A DNA stretch of 64,000 bases from Scleromitrula shiraiana (GCA_028455995.1 JABELC010000007.1:1437501-1501500), one strand, 5' to 3'; counted from the stretch's first letter, positions 22,991-36,877 are shown. Made by a program: numbers and translations. The notes: a model not told the origin generated them from the sequence alone.

Positions 22991-24695
22991 TCATTGACCC
23001 GTCGCGTAACCATTTCCATAGCCAAACGTAGCTTGGCGTCGACTTTCCTTGTGACTATCATCGAGCTTTCTCGGGGGTGGCGGGGGTAATGGCCCGGCTG
23101 GAGCGGGTCGCATGGGGAGAGTTGTGGAGCTGAAGTTCAAGGCGTTTGCGCTCGAGGAACCGTTTGAACTGTGGGAATCTGGGGCGTTTAGGGTGGTGAG
23201 TTTGGGAACGGAGTTGGTGGTGGTGCCTCTTGTGGGGAGACCGGGGTGGAATGGTGCACCTGATCTGCCGTTCTTGGTGGGAGATCTTGAAGAGCTGTTG
23301 TAATTCTCGACGTATTGAGGAGATGTTATGGCTGACCGTACATCGGCACCACCTATGGGGATATCACCAGATGTAGGAGTTTGCGATGAATTCGGAGAAT
23401 CGTCCCCTCGTAGTACTTCTCTGCTAGCTGGTGATAATTGTGGTGCAAGATGCGATTTGCGGTTGTCTCTTTCAATCAAACCAATAGCCCATTCCCTCAA
23501 ATCTACAGGGGTACGCTTAGCAGCTTGAACGAAAGGTTCCCGTTCCTATTGGCAACGTCAGTATGTGCATGTATTAATATATGGAAAGGTTACTAACATA
23601 AAGCTCTTGAGGAGTTGGACGTTCTTCAGGAGTCTTGAACATGCATTTTTGAATCATATCCTCCAAAATCGATGGGAAAGCTTCGCTCTTTGGTAGTCTT
23701 GGTGCAGGCTCGTATACAATTTGTTGAAGGAGGTCGAGAATGCCAGATGGTGCTCCATCACCATCCGATAAGTGCTCACTAGCATCAAAGGGGAATTTCC
23801 CTATTGCTAATTCCATAATGGAAAGACCAAAACTCCACACATCTGACTTGACGGTATATTTTTGACCTTGGATACGTTCTGGAGCCATGTATGTCGAGGT
23901 TCCAACGAATGTATCTGCCACGGAATTGACCAATTCTCCTGAAACGCCAAAATCACAAAGCTTAATCTGACCTTTAGAGTTTACCAAAATATTGGAGGGC
24001 TTAATGTCTCGGTGCATGATGTGGTGTTTGATGTAAAGATATGTAAGACCTCCAAGAGTGGCTTCTGCAATTTTCCCCAACACATCGACTCGTACTGGAC
24101 CAAAGTTTTTGGAAATGCTGTCTAGAGATCTGTGAAGTATGTTAGATGATGTAGTAAGGCCATTCCTTCTAGGTACCATACCCGACATCCATATATTCCA
24201 TACACATAATAACATCATTATTGTCGCTCAAAAACGCACCATAAAAGTTCACGATATATTCTGAATTACAGTCGTACATAATTTGTAGTTCACGAACGAT
24301 TCGACGACGCATTTCTTTCTTGGCTTCGACATGGATGACCTATAGACTCGTAAGCACCGTTCAGATATTAAGACTCGAGATTCTTTTTTCTTGTGCCAGC
24401 ATACCTTTCTTGCCATTATAGTGCCTGTTGCCATATGTCTAACTTTACTGACAGTTCCTCCATTTCCATGACCAAGTTCTTTCAACACTTCTAAATCTTC
24501 TCTCTTTAAATCCAACTTGTATTCAATTCCAATTTCTAATTGTGCCGTCTGGTTAGTACTCCCACTGCCAATACCACCCGGCATTTGCATATCACTCTCT
24601 GCTGGTGCTACGTTCCGAGGTGCTGGTGCGGCCAAAGCCAAACCTTTCACATTCTTCCTCTTCAAAGTGCGCACAGAACCAATACCGTCCGACAT
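22991..24695 (-). CDS. STE7: Ste7-type MAP kinase kinase
   Basis: Four exons on the minus strand (24405-24695, 24182-24339, 23598-24129, 22991-23545) give 511 residues. It is the MAPKK that activates the Fus3/Kss1-type MAPK controlling mating, hyphal fusion and, in plant pathogens, infection structures. Visible features: a basic docking-like stretch near the N-terminus ([11 protein letters not shown], 11-21), Gly loop LGHGNGG (74-80), catalytic Lys97, HRD at 189-191, DFG at 209-211, and the MAPKK activation pair Ser219/Thr223 in SVADT. The C-terminal tail after about 380 is Ser/Asn/Pro-rich with a [10 protein letters not shown] segment, as in filamentous-fungal Ste7 homologues. ATG 24695 is chosen because the longer frame has only a TTG. 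Alternatives (Pbs2, Mkk1 types) fit the N-terminus less well. Confidence 0.92.
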
Positions 24696-26811
24696 CTTGT
24701 AAGGTTTGCTCAGCAATGTTGTCTAATAACTTAAGGAATGATTTGGATGTTGAGGATCGCGCAATGTTATGGGTGAATTCTCCCAGTCAGCGCTTCAGGA
24801 AGGAGCTCTCAGCACAGCGATTGATTAAGAGAGGTTGAATGCAAATGTTGAAAAGCGAGATGAAGTTTGATTTGAAAATAAAAAACCCTCTTGCCCTCTT
24901 TTCGTAAATGACAAGTCCAAAGTGAAGTTATTTCAGAAATGTTCAAGAGTCGAAATAAAAGATAATGTATGGGGTATTTGTTTGTATGGAGGAGGATTAT
25001 TATAGGATTCGGTGGAGGGACAAAGTAGATGGATGATAAAGTTGTTAGTGAAAGCGGGACAGTTTAGGTTTTGGCGCTACAGTATTATATTAATATCTTC
25101 TTTCGTATGGTAACTACCTGGGTATAGTTTGAAAGGTCTCGGTCGAATACGGTGGATGCCCAGTGTAGTATATTTTGAAAATCAAATTAAATTCTGAGGG
25201 ATAAAATATAATAAAATACAACAAAATACAATAAAATATAATAAAATATAAAAATCGTACCTGAGATAAAAATAAACAAATAAACAAATAAACAAACAAA
25301 AAATGATAAAAATAGAAAAGAAACAATGAAAGAATTTAACAAAGTGATTATAAATTCTATGTTCTATGTTGAAAGGTTCTAAGAGTTCTATGTACCGGTA
25401 CTAAAAACTAATAATTGTGTTGTATCGAAAATGTATTGAAGGTTGTATCTTTCTAGTTGTATCTTTCTAGTTGATTTTTGTCAGGCTGACTGTCTTTTGC
25501 ATTACTCAAGTTGAACTACTGACTACTCGCGGGGAGCTCTAGAGTACTTTTAACTGCATGTATACTGTATACTGTATGTACTAAGGGTAGATCTGAGTAG
25601 AATTTTATATGGATTATTATTACTACTCGCATAGACCTTTATATCTGCGATTCTATACAAACCTTTTTAAATCAAATGGTACTCAGGTAGTGTCTCATCC
25701 TTCAATGGATATCTTCTATGTACATAATCCCTATATAGTAGATATATAACTCGTCGTATATCATTATCGTCCGGGTAGTTCTATTAGAAAATAAGTTCCA
25801 TGTTTCTAATAGAGAATTTTGCATTGAGCATATTTCTTCCTGAGGGCCTCCTTTACTGATCTAACGAATTATCTTTGAAGATACCCCTGGCTAACTTATT
25901 ATAAATGTTGGAGATGAAGCATTGGTGTTGGTGGGGTAATAATATATCAGCACAGAGCGCTTGATCGTTCGATTTCATACACTCGACTCTGTTTGTAGTC
26001 CATAAGATCTCCAACAGTATCATATACAGATAAAGAGTTCGTGTAAGCAATGAGAATATATAACTAGACATGATAATAGTGGAAGTTTTGAGGATATTCT
26101 TAGGTATAATATAATCTGATTACTGGATGGTATAATAAGTATGGTAGGATTATCATTTTTCTTTGTTTCCTCGCCTCGCACTATGTGTGACCTCTGCTAC
26201 ATCTGGGGGCCAAAACATTTATGCATGTGATACAAGCTTTAGGGCAGTCGTCGTGAATTTACATCTACATAGTACGATACATACAAGTAGTTCTACTTTT
26301 ATCTATCGGTACTAATTCTGTCTAAATAATACAGAATAGTAGTTAAAAGAGAAAAACTCTAGTATCAAACGTTCAACCTTCATAGAAATTCGTTTCTATA
26401 CAACTTTTCTTTCTTAGCAATATTCCGTATGATTCAGCCAGTTGTTGTTGTCCATGCACATCCATTGCTGTGACCCTTTGAGATTAGAAAACGTGGAAAG
26501 TCTTTGTAGCTATTCTGCGCTAGGCTCATCATGTATTAGTTGTGGCGCTGGACTTCCGATCAAAAGTTATGCCTTACATTCGAGGATTTAGCACCAGCCT
26601 CACTTTTAGTAAAGTCCCGTCCCTGTCGCGCGAGAACTAAAAGGCTGTCAAAAAGTTCCCAAAGGATAGCTTTCAAAAGTATCCTCAACTTTATTCACAG
26701 TTCTACTTTTCAAAGTATCTCCAATCGCCATCATCTATAAATCTTGCAGCTTGGCTGTCCGCGATCTGTCCTACTACAATCAATAATAAGTCAATTAAAA
26801 GCTTCGCAATC
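24696..26811. other. 2.1 kb divergent promoter region between STE7 and SPT6
   Basis: Both flanking genes are transcribed outward. The region contains A/T-rich simple repeats (25201-25300) and no supportable coding sequence. Confidence 0.5.
25201..25300. repeat. A/T-rich simple repeats (ATAAAATATA-like, then AAATAAAC-like)
   Basis: Imperfect units around ATAAAATATA run to about 25255, followed after a short gap by AAATAAACA-type units to about 25300. They lie in the long region upstream of STE7. Confidence 0.7.
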
Positions 26812-29800
26812 ATGAGTATGCGCGATCTCATCGATGGGGACGTCGAGGTCGATGAAGAGGAGAATGATGAGTCATTTGATGAGGAAACTGGAGAAGCTCG
26901 AGTTGGCGCAAAATCGCGGATTCAAAATGGAAATTTGGACGATGATTCCAGCGAGGAAGAAGATGACGATGATGAGGAGGCAGCTCGCGAAGTAATTACC
27001 ATCTTCTCCAAAGTCTTTGTTACTTGTGATGGCTGACAGATTGTTAGGTTAGAGAAGGTTTCATCGTAGATGAAGATGAAGAAGACGATGATGAAGCACG
27101 AGAACGACGACGTCGCAGAGATAAAAAGCGCAGAAGAGAGCAGCGTGAAGAAGAGGTTTTAGATGATGAAGATTTAGATCTCATCGGGGAGGCAAACCCT
27201 GAATGGGAACGAAAGACAACACAACAGGTAGGATATTCTGGCGGTTTTGGTGTGAATTCAATTGACATTAGCATAGCCTAAATTCAAGCGTCTCAAGCGT
27301 GGTCACCGAGATGATGGCGATCAGAACAGAGAAAGAGGTTTGGATGAAATCTTCTCTGATGATGAAGAACAAGATGCACCACACGATTATGAGCGCTCAT
27401 TCGCACGCCCCGATCATAGAATCGACGAATTCGCAGATTTTATCGAAGAAGATGAATTGGAGGATGATGAGAGAGATAGGCTCATTGAGGAGAGAGAGGT
27501 GGCCCGTCCGAGGGAAAAGGGATACGTTGGCGGTCCAGAAACAACAGGTCTCGATAAGGATGCTTTAGAAGATATGGAGGCTATATTCGGAAACGGCGAG
27601 GATTACGATTGGGCACTTGCTTTAGAAGATGAAGCCGAAGCAGCAGAGGCGGGCGACCAAAATCTGGAGCTCAAGGACGTTTTTGAACCTTCACAACTTG
27701 CAGAGAAGTTACTTACCGATGAGGATAATATCATTCGCTACACCGACGAACCCGAACGATTTCAACTCGACCGAAAAGCATACAAGCACCTTCAAATCAC
27801 GGACGATCAGTTCAAGGAGGAAGCTCGGTGGATCACAAGTCTCATTTGGCCCAAGAAAGGATTTCAAGGCGATATGCAAGTACCATTCACGAGAGCAATT
27901 GGCAAAGTCTTGGAGTTCTTTGTTGTGGACGAGGTCGAAGTCCCCTACGTGTTTCAGCATCGAAAAGATTATCTTATTCATGCCAAGAAAAGCAGATCTC
28001 GAGCGGATCCCAATAACCCAGATGCACCTGATTATGAAGTGAGCGCGGACAAACTTTTAAACCAAGACGATCTCTGGCGTATTTTGGAACTCGATTTGAA
28101 ATTCAGGGCTCTCATCGACAAGCGCAATGTTCTCGAAAAAACTTACAATAATTTGAAACTGGCTGCTAATATCGATGATACTACCTTTGAAGCGATGGTT
28201 CCGAATGCTGTCACTATGGAGGAACTTCAAGATCTTCAGGATTATCTATATTTTCAATACTCTTCACAGATCAAATCTTTGCAACTTTCGAATGGGGAAG
28301 TCAAGGAGAAGCGTGCGGGAAACAAAACATCTAGGTTCGATCGTATTCGCAACAGCGGAGCTTACGAGTTCGTTAAAGCCTATGGAATTACCGCGGAACA
28401 GGTCGCTCAAAACGCTCTGCGGGAAGGTCGCAAGCAGTATACAGAGGATGCTTCTTTAAGACCAATTGATCTTGCCGACACTTTGGTTAGTGCAGAGGAT
28501 TTCGCTACAGGCGAATCAGTCTTGCAGGCTGCCCGCAGCATGTTTGCCGAGGAGCTCTTCATGAACCCAAAAATGCGCCAACATTTCAGACGAAACTATT
28601 ATTTGGCTGGGTTGGTCAGCTGTAAGAGAACTGATAAGGGACTGAAAAAGATCGATGAACAACATCCTTATTACGAACTAAAATATTTAAAGAACCAAAC
28701 ATTTGGAGATATTGCGAACAAGCCTGAGATGTTTCTGAAAATGCTGAAAGCTGAAGAAGAGGGACTACTTGATGTACGAGTTTCTTTGCAGAGCGAGCGG
28801 GATTTTAAGAAGCAACTTTATTCGGAATTTGCATCTGACAACTTCAGTGAGCTTGCTGATGCTTGGAACGAAGAAAGACAAAAAGTCCTTGAATTGGCAT
28901 TTTCGAAACTCGAGAAAGTCATTACTAAAGGAGTCAAGGAAAGCATGCGAACGGAATGTCAAGATTCTATTCTTAAAATCTGTCGTGAAGAGTATTCGAA
29001 GAAGCTTGATCAGGCACCATATAAGCCTAAGGGTATGGTGCTAGGTACCATTCCTCGAGTCCTTGCCTTGTCCAACGGTAATGGTGATCCTAACCGTGAT
29101 GCTGTTTGCTGGGCCTGGGTTGAAGAAGATGGGCGAGTTTTAGATCATGGGAAATTCGATAACTTGTCAAGAGATCAAAGAGCCAGAGAAGCATTCGTTG
29201 CATTGGTGCGCCTAAAGAAACCTGATGTCATTGGCATCAGTGGATTTTCTGTCGAGACCCACAAGCTTGTCAATAGCCTTCGGGATTTAGTTTCGGAAAA
29301 TGGTCTCCGTGGAGGCGAATTTGAGGATCCAGACAGTGGTGAGGACCGAAGCGAGCCTTTAGAGATTGTCATTGTGAATGACGAGGTCGCCCGACTTTAT
29401 AAGGACAGTCCTCGTGCTGCCGTCGAGTACCCGGCGTATCCTCCACTTACGAGGTACTGCGTTGCATTGGCTAAATACCTCCAAAATCCAATGAAAGAGT
29501 ATGCTGCTTTGGGTAAAGATGTTGTTTCACTATCGTTCCACCCGTCTCAGCAATTACTACCTGAGGACAAGCTTCGAAGACAATTAGAGACTGCAATGGT
29601 TGATATGGTCAATCTCTGTGGTGTGAACATTAACGAAGCAGTAAGCGATGCCTATACGGCAAACCTACTGCCTTATGTTTGTGGTCTTGGGCCTCGTAAG
29701 TCTACAGCTGTCTTGAAAGCAATCAATGCCAACGGCGGTCTTGTCAACACTCGTGATGAGCTTGTAGGTGATCCAGATAGCGGAAAACTACCCGTTGTAG

Positions 29801-31208
29801 GACCTAGAGTTTGGAACAACTGCGCAAGTTTCCTCTTCATTGAGTATGAAAGTGCAAATGCGGCCTCTGATTATCTCGACAATACTCGTGTACATCCAGA
29901 AGATTACGAGCTCGGTAGGAAAATGGCTGCTGATGCCCTCGAGCTTGACGAAGAAGATGTAAAAGCCGAGGTAGATGAAGGAGGACCTGGCGCTATTGTT
30001 CGCAAGCTTATTAAGGATGATGAGCAAGAGAAAGTTAACGATCTCATTCTTGAAGAATATGCCGACCAATTGGAAAAGAATTACAACCAACGAAAACGTG
30101 CGACTCTCGAGACAATTCGTGCCGAGTTGCAGTTAGCTTACGAGGAATTGCGCCGCAATTTTGCTCTACTATCGGATGACGAGATTTTCACTATGCTTAC
30201 AGGTGAAACTCCAGATTCGTTATGTGAAGGCATGATTGTGTCTGTCAATATCAGAATCGCCAAGGAAGATTTCATTGTTGCTAAATTGGACTCTGGTATT
30301 GAAGGTCGGGTGGAGAAAGATGACGGCTCTGATAACCCCAACGCATCTCTTAATCGTATCTTTTCTGTTGGCCAAACTGCTCAAGCTAAGTTACTCGATA
30401 TTGACCGAAGAAACTTTGCTGCTAGACTCTCTTTACGCGAATCACAGATGCGACCATTCAAGAGGCGTATGGATCACGAGCCAGGTACTTGGGATATGAT
30501 TCAAGAGCACAAAGACAAGGAAGAGCTACGTGAGAAAGACAAAGCCACAGGTCGTGTGCAGAGAGTTGTTAAGCATCCTCTCTTCCGACCTTTCAACTCC
30601 ACGCAGGCGGAAGAATACCTTGGATCGCAAGCTCCTGGTGATGCCGTTATTCGTCCTTCTTCGAAAGGAAACGATCATCTTGCAGTCACGTGGAAGGTTG
30701 CTGATGGTGTATATCAACACATCGATGTCTTGGAATTACAGAAAGATAATGAGTTCTCCCTCGGAAAACAATTGAGAATTGGAAATAAATACAACTACAG
30801 TGATCTCGATGAACTGATCGTGGATCACGTTAAAGCTATGTCTAGAAAGGTTGAGGAGATGATGCTACATGAGAAATACCAGAAAGGTAGCAAAGCCGAG
30901 ACAGGTAAGAATTTCCAAACCCTTAAATGATGCATTGCTCATGTTTGCTAACAAACTTTATAGAAGGATGGTTGGAGACCTACACAAAAGCCAATCCCAA
31001 ACGATCAGTATATGCCTTTTGTCTGGACAAGAGAAATCCCGGGTATTTCCATCTCTGCTTCAAGGCCGGACTGCTTGCACAGGTGAATTCATGGCCCGTT
31101 CGAATCGTCCCAAATGCCTTTGAATTATTAAAGAGTCCGTACCCCGATATGAAGGCCTTGTGTAACGGATTCAAGCTGCGCCACACAGCAGAGATGAACC
31201 GAAGGTGA
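26812..31208 (+). CDS. SPT6: Transcription elongation factor and histone chaperone Spt6
   Basis: Exons 26812-26991, 27048-27227, 27277-30904 and 30964-31208 give 1410 residues, close to yeast Spt6. It travels with RNA polymerase II, reassembles nucleosomes and binds the polymerase linker. The N-terminus (about 1-250) is highly acidic, with clusters of Asp/Glu broken by basic [11 protein letters not shown]. The central part carries the Tex-like helix-turn-helix and YqgF-like (RNase H fold, inactive) regions and a helix-hairpin-helix near [13 protein letters not shown]. An S1 domain starts at about 1100 ([10 protein letters not shown]), and tandem SH2 domains run from about 1220 ([16 protein letters not shown]) to the end. 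The last splice (GTAAGA donor at 30905) adds the final SH2 strands and replaces a short read-through tail. The first two introns lie in the acidic region. Confidence 0.96.
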
Positions 31209-31254
31209 TTGTGCGTAGTGATTTTTCCTGGGAGGGAGAGAGGAGAGGGGGCTG

Positions 31255-31309
31255 GTGGAAGTGGAAGTGGAAGTGGAAGTGGAGATGGAAATGGAAATGG
31301 AAATGGAAT
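31255..31309. repeat. Hexanucleotide tract (GTGGAA)n then (ATGGAA)n
   Basis: Begins about 45 bases after the SPT6 stop, so it probably lies in the 3' UTR. Open frames here that read as Trp-Lys or Glu-Val/Glu-Met repeats are artefacts of the tract. Confidence 0.85.
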
Positions 31310-32037
31310 GGATGGGCGCTTTCGACAAAAGTCGAATCGAATCAAATCCAACATGTAACAAAAGTTTTAACAGGGGTTACTTACTCACGTACTTACTCGA
31401 GCATATATTTCACAAAAGGGGATATTATATTACATTACATTACATTGGAATTACATTGGAATTACATTGGACGTGGAGTACATACCGTTTATCTTTTCTT
31501 TTTTTAAATGTTTTTTTTTTTTTTTCATCTCTTATGATATTGAATCTGTTAAGGGGGTAAAATTGAGCCAGGTGGGACAGACAGATGGACAGAATCGCAA
31601 GAGAAGAGGGTATAAAATAAATTAAAGTAAAGAAAGTAAAATAAAATAAAATAATTCTTAGTAATTGATTTTAGATATTTACATATAACATTCTGAGTAA
31701 GTAATCAATTGATTCAAGGTATCTTGAGATGTTACACTCACTACATTTGATTTCGACTTGATCTTGACGTGATCTCGACATCCACGACCGTTACATTCCG
31801 TAAATCTATCGATTTGATTTGATTCGATTAGATTTGATTTGATTAGAATTATAATAGTAAAGCGATAATGATAATGATAGTGAAAGTGATAATGAGAATA
31901 AATATTTCATTCCAACTCGTTCGTCAAACAAGATACAGTAATAAAAGTAATCCGGAACTTAAAACCGTGACAGTGACGTTGGAAGGATTCCGCGTGGTCT
32001 TCTCGATGGGGGGGTATGCTGCAACTAGTTGTATATT

Positions 32038-32110
32038 GTATATTTTACTCGTATATTTTACTCGTATATTTTACTCGTATATTTTACTCGTATATTATAC
32101 TCGTATATTC
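32038..32110. repeat. 13-bp minisatellite, unit GTATATTTTACTC
   Basis: Four perfect copies, a fifth with one change, and a partial sixth, head to tail. No spacer, so not a CRISPR-like array. Confidence 0.9.
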
Positions 32111-33639
32111 ATCCTAGTTGGGTTGGTAAATCGTGGCGGTAAATCGTGGCGGGAAGGAAGTAATAAGTAAGTCCAAGATGATCGATCCTACGCTACTGTA
32201 CTTTTATTGTTACTTGTGCGAAATACTTGTACTTATTATTACCTGTATGGAATACAAGGCTGAGCTATATATATATATAATATATATGTATATAACAAGC
32301 ATCCATAGATGGGTAAAATCTTATCTTATTGTCAAAATAGTTAGGTTTTGCTTACTTAGATCCTTTGGTGTTACTATACTATGATAGTGATAGTGATGGT
32401 GATGGTGATTGTGATATACAGGTAGTACGGTATAATTAGTAAGTTGGATTCATGAAACATGAAACATGTTAGATTCGGTTGGATTGGTAGATATGAGTGT
32501 AAGTAGTGACTAAGTAAGTAAATAAGTAAGTAAGGAATAATAATAACTATAATCGTTTATTGTTATTTTTGGTACGTATGACAATGCGCTACGTAAACCT
32601 TGTCAGGTGTTGGTGATAGATGGATGGATGGATGGATGGATCTAGATTTTGGGTTTGGCATTTATATGTATGTATGTATGTGGTTGGAGGGCTTGGTGTT
32701 TGTTTGTTTGTATACACCGCACAATTAATTGATTTTGGATTTAACTTTAGGTTGGGAATTTCTGCTATATTAATTTGATCCTTCTGTACTGTACTATACT
32801 ATACTATACTGTACTGCACTGTACTGTACTATGTATATGATGACTGACCTCGAATGAGGTTACCTGTCTGTATATACGCCGTGCAATTGATGACCCATGC
32901 TGATACGCGGTACATGTCATACATGTCATTTATTCAAACCAGTCAATCAGCCACTGACGCGCTGACATGTCAAATTCCTTTAGATCAAACTTTGAAACCT
33001 TATGCTTGTTTGCTTGAGCGAGCGAACCACCATAGTTATGTATATACTGTAGGAACGCACATAAATTTGATATGATATGATATGATATGATATGATAGAG
33101 TAATAATATACGAGGTTAAGTAAATAATCCGACTGTTTTGTTAGAAGACTTGAAATAAAGTATCATCAAAAACTCTCAATTGTATCCATCCATTGCCCTA
33201 TATACTCATCTCATCCCATCTCACCCCTCTCACCCGTCTCACCCATCTCACCTATCTCAATTTATTTACGTGTTCTTTCTCGTTTCCAAGCAAAGCAAGG
33301 CAAAGCAAAGTAAAGCAAAGAAAAAAGAAAAGGGAACTTCGGATTTTAAATCTTTTCCTTTTTCCTCAATGGACTCCACTTTACTTTGAAAGCTGATTAA
33401 GAGAGAGAGAGAGAGAGAGGAAACCTTGGAAAGGAATATTACATTCTTTATCTTGCTTGCATTGCATATCCAATCCATTATTATAAACCATTAAACGTGG
33501 ACTCGAACCTTTTTGTTTTCATTTCCTGCCACCAATACAAATAACACAAACTTTTCTTTCAGCTCCTCAATTTTTTTTTTCCTATTCATTTTCTCATGAC
33601 CAATTTCATAGAAGATACAATTTATAAAAGTAGACCGCA

Positions 33640-36600
33640 ATGGCTGGTTTAGAACAACTAGAAATTCATAGCAAGGTAAGGTGTTTGTTTGTTTGTGAGG
33701 TATATGAAGAAGGGTAGATAACGATAGCTAATTCAATTCATGTAGTCGTATATTGTTCGATGGGTCAAGGTTGATGAAAAACATACAATTTCATGGAGTG
33801 TTCAACCGCACAAGAAATCAATGTAAGATACCATTCTATTTTACAATTCGAAAATAGATCATTAACGGGAATTAATTAGAAATTTTGGAATTGTCAAACA
33901 TCCAGGAACAGGAACAGCAAACAGTATATCTACCCCGCGACAACTTAATTTTGATGATGCGGTTCATTCTTCCCTTCAACACCATGATCCTTCACAAATA
34001 CGACCGTCTGCGTCCGATCCTAGAAACGATTCCTCTACGGCACAAGATCAATTAAAGGCAAAGGGTTTCATATTAGTTGAATGGCATGGAAAATGCGAGG
34101 CGGACAAGGTATCCATGGGTACATTCGCGGTGCCAGTGGGTCATGGGGGAATGTACGGATTGGTATTCGACAATACATTTTCGAAACAAATATCGAAGAC
34201 GGCCACATTCGTCCTCCTGACGTATCCCTCCAATTCTCCTCCACATTCGACACATTTACAAAAGCTGCAGGGTGGGCTGAATGGTACGGCTCCAAACGGC
34301 GGGAAGCATCCATGTCCAAAACTTGCTTCTGCAGCTTCGGAATCCGTGGAAAGTCTGAATAGCAGTACTGCGATGGGTCGGAATGCTAGTGCTAGTAGGG
34401 GGTCTGTGATGAGCAGGCAGGATAGTGATGCTGGGTTTTCGAATTACCATGTTGGTGTTTTGCAGAAAAGGAGGAGGAAGCGAGGACAAGGTTACGCTCG
34501 GAGATTCTTCTCGCTGGACTTTGCAACATGCACACTTTCCTACTACTATAGTCGCAATTCATCGGCATTGCGAGGAGCAATCCCTTTGAGTTTGGCTGCA
34601 ATCGCGGCAGATGAGAGGAGGAGAGAGATCAATATCGATTCCGGGGCGGAGATATGGCATTTGAAGGCGAATAATGCAAAAGACTTCGAGGAATGGACCA
34701 GGGCTCTAGAGAAGGCTAGCAACAGTGCTAGAGGTGTCGAGGCAGAGGCAACTCCCTCGCCGGAAGGAGGATTAAAGATCAGAACTAGTGGTCTTCCAAC
34801 TGGTACAAACAAAGAAGAGGAACACGAGTGGGAGCAGATTGAGGGTTTGGTTAGTAGGATAGTTGGAACTAGGGATGCCGTTCGTCGGTTATCGAAAGAA
34901 ACAGCGTTGGAACAAAACAGACAATCACATCATGTACCCTCAATTGCCGGAAGCCAAACGGAAGAGACGGGTGATTATTTCACTCATCCATCCAATGAGA
35001 AGAGACCATTCTGGAAACGCAAACCGAGTACTCCTTCGACCAATACACAATCAGCTATGCAACGTAACATTACCTCACAACTTGCCGTTCCAATGCCCGC
35101 TGGGGCTCCGAGCGTCAATGGTTCTGGCAAACCTCGTCGATCACATGAGGAGCAGGATATGCATGATCATTGTACATCGTTATTGAAAGATCTTGATGCG
35201 GTACTCTCTGATTTTCAAACGTTAATAACGAGCAGCAAACGTCGACGGGCTGCGAATGTTGTGCCTTTGTCTGCTAGATCGACGCGCAGTATTGAGTCTG
35301 CTTCAACGGGCGAGTTTTATGATGCAGAGGGTGGAGATCCGGATCATTCTCAGGTTGTGATTATTAGTCGTCGAAGTGAGGAAGGCACTCAACCATCGGA
35401 ACCAGAAGAAGAGAAAGATGGAGATAATTTATCACAATCTGATAGTGTAGGAAGTGAAGAATTAGATCATGTAAATGGTGCAGCGGCTCTTTTCCCTATC
35501 AAGCCTAAGAGTTTGGAGCCACTACCAATTAAAGTCGCACCAAAACGTCGAAATGTCGTTCCAATAGCAACGGTTATGCCTCCTAGTTTGATTGGATTTT
35601 TGAGAAAGAATGTTGGGAAAGATCTGAGCACTATTAGTATGCCAGTTTCGGCGAACGAACCATTATCGTTATTACAGCGTTCTGCGGAGATATTGGAATA
35701 CTGCAATATTTTAAATACTGCGGCCGATCAAAAAGATCCTACCAAGAGACTTTTGTATGTAGCAGCGTTTGCCGTCTCACAATTCAGTACGAACAGGGCC
35801 AAGGAACGCGCGATACGAAAACCCTTCAATCCAATGTTGGGTGAAACCTATGAGCTAGTTCGTACAGAACAAGAAGTTCCTGGTGGTTTCCGTCTGCTCG
35901 TTGAAAAAGTATCACATCGCCCAGTCCGCATGGCCTGTCAAGCCGACTCAGCCAAATGGTCCCTCGGTCAATCACCCGCCCCAACGCAAAAATTCTGGGG
36001 CAAAAGCGCCGAACTCATAACAGACGGTCGCATCCGAATGGTTCTCCGACTTCCAGATGGAGCCGAGGAACGCTACACATGGAACGTAGCCACCGTATTC
36101 CTGCGCAACGTGGTCATGGGAGAAAAATACGTAGAACCGGTTGGGAACATGACGATTACGAACGAAAGCACGGGCGCAAAAGCCATCGTGGAGTTTAAGC
36201 AGAAAGGGATGTTTGGCGGCCGCAGCGAGGATGTTCAAATCGAGGCGTATGATCCCGAAGGTAACCATACGGGTACCACGCTCCAGGGAACATGGACCAC
36301 ATCGCTCCGACTTCTGGAATCGGGAAAATCATCCGGCAATGAAATTTGGCGCGTTGGTGAGCTGGTGGAGAACTCGGCGAATAGATATGGATTGACGACT
36401 TTCTCGGCGACGCTCAACGAGATTACGGAAGTGGAAAAGGGGAAGTTGCCCAAGACGGATAGTAGACTGAGACCGGATCAGAGGTTTGCGGAAAATGGGG
36501 ATTTGGATCAGGCGGAGGAGTGGAAGGCGAAGCTGGAGGAGGCGCAGAGGGTTAGGAGGAGGGAGATGGAGGAGAGGGGGCAGAGGTGGAGGCCGAAGTG

Positions 36601-36733
36601 GTTTGTTAGGGTTGAGGGGGGCGTGGAGGAAGAGGGGGAGGAGGTTTGGAAGTTGAGGGGGGGAAAAGATGGGTATTGGGAGGAGAGGGAAAGGGGGACC
36701 TGGAAGGGCGTGGAGGATGTTTTTGCGGTTTGA
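33640..36733 (+). CDS. OSH3: Osh3-like oxysterol-binding protein (GOLD-PH-FFAT-ORD)
   Basis: Exons 33640-33675, 33746-33822 and 33880-36733 give 988 residues. The first two tiny exons supply the start of the GOLD-like domain (MAGLEQLEIHSK, then YIVRWVKV, ISWSVQPHK), which runs to about 170. A PH domain begins near 229 (VGVLQKRRRKRG). A textbook FFAT motif EFYDAE (516-521) predicts binding to ER VAP proteins (Scs2/Scs22). The lipid-exchange domain (ORD) covers about 600-985. So the protein should work at ER-plasma membrane contacts in PI4P/lipid exchange. The family fingerprint EQVSHHPP appears as EKVSHRPV (about 713-720), with Arg at the second His. Length and domain order match filamentous-fungal Osh3. 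The C-terminus is rich in Glu and Arg, with a charged helix at about 930. Confidence 0.9.
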
Positions 36734-36877
36734 TTGGTTTGAGAAACGCATGCATGCATGGTTGGGTGGGAGGGTTGATTTGGGATTATCTGTTTGGTGT
36801 TATGTATGGATGTATGGATGTATGGATGCATGGATGTATGAATGTATGGTTTGGATGTATATGAAATGAATGACTTT

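Larger units (their letters stand above)
31209..33639. other. 2.4 kb intergenic region rich in simple repeats
   Basis: No gene found. Besides the tracts listed separately there are TACTA/TACTG runs (32795-32832), a TATGA tract (33069-33097) and a GA tract (about 33401-33419). The last few hundred bases are pyrimidine-rich, as expected for the promoter and leader of the OSH3-like gene. Confidence 0.5.

Noticed and set aside
31205..31560. Open frames with Trp-Lys and Glu-Val repeats after SPT6
   Set aside because: Products of the GTGGAA/ATGGAA tract in the 3' flank.
32038..32110. Array of short repeats, checked as CRISPR-like
   Set aside because: Head-to-tail 13-mers with no spacers in a eukaryotic genome; a minisatellite.
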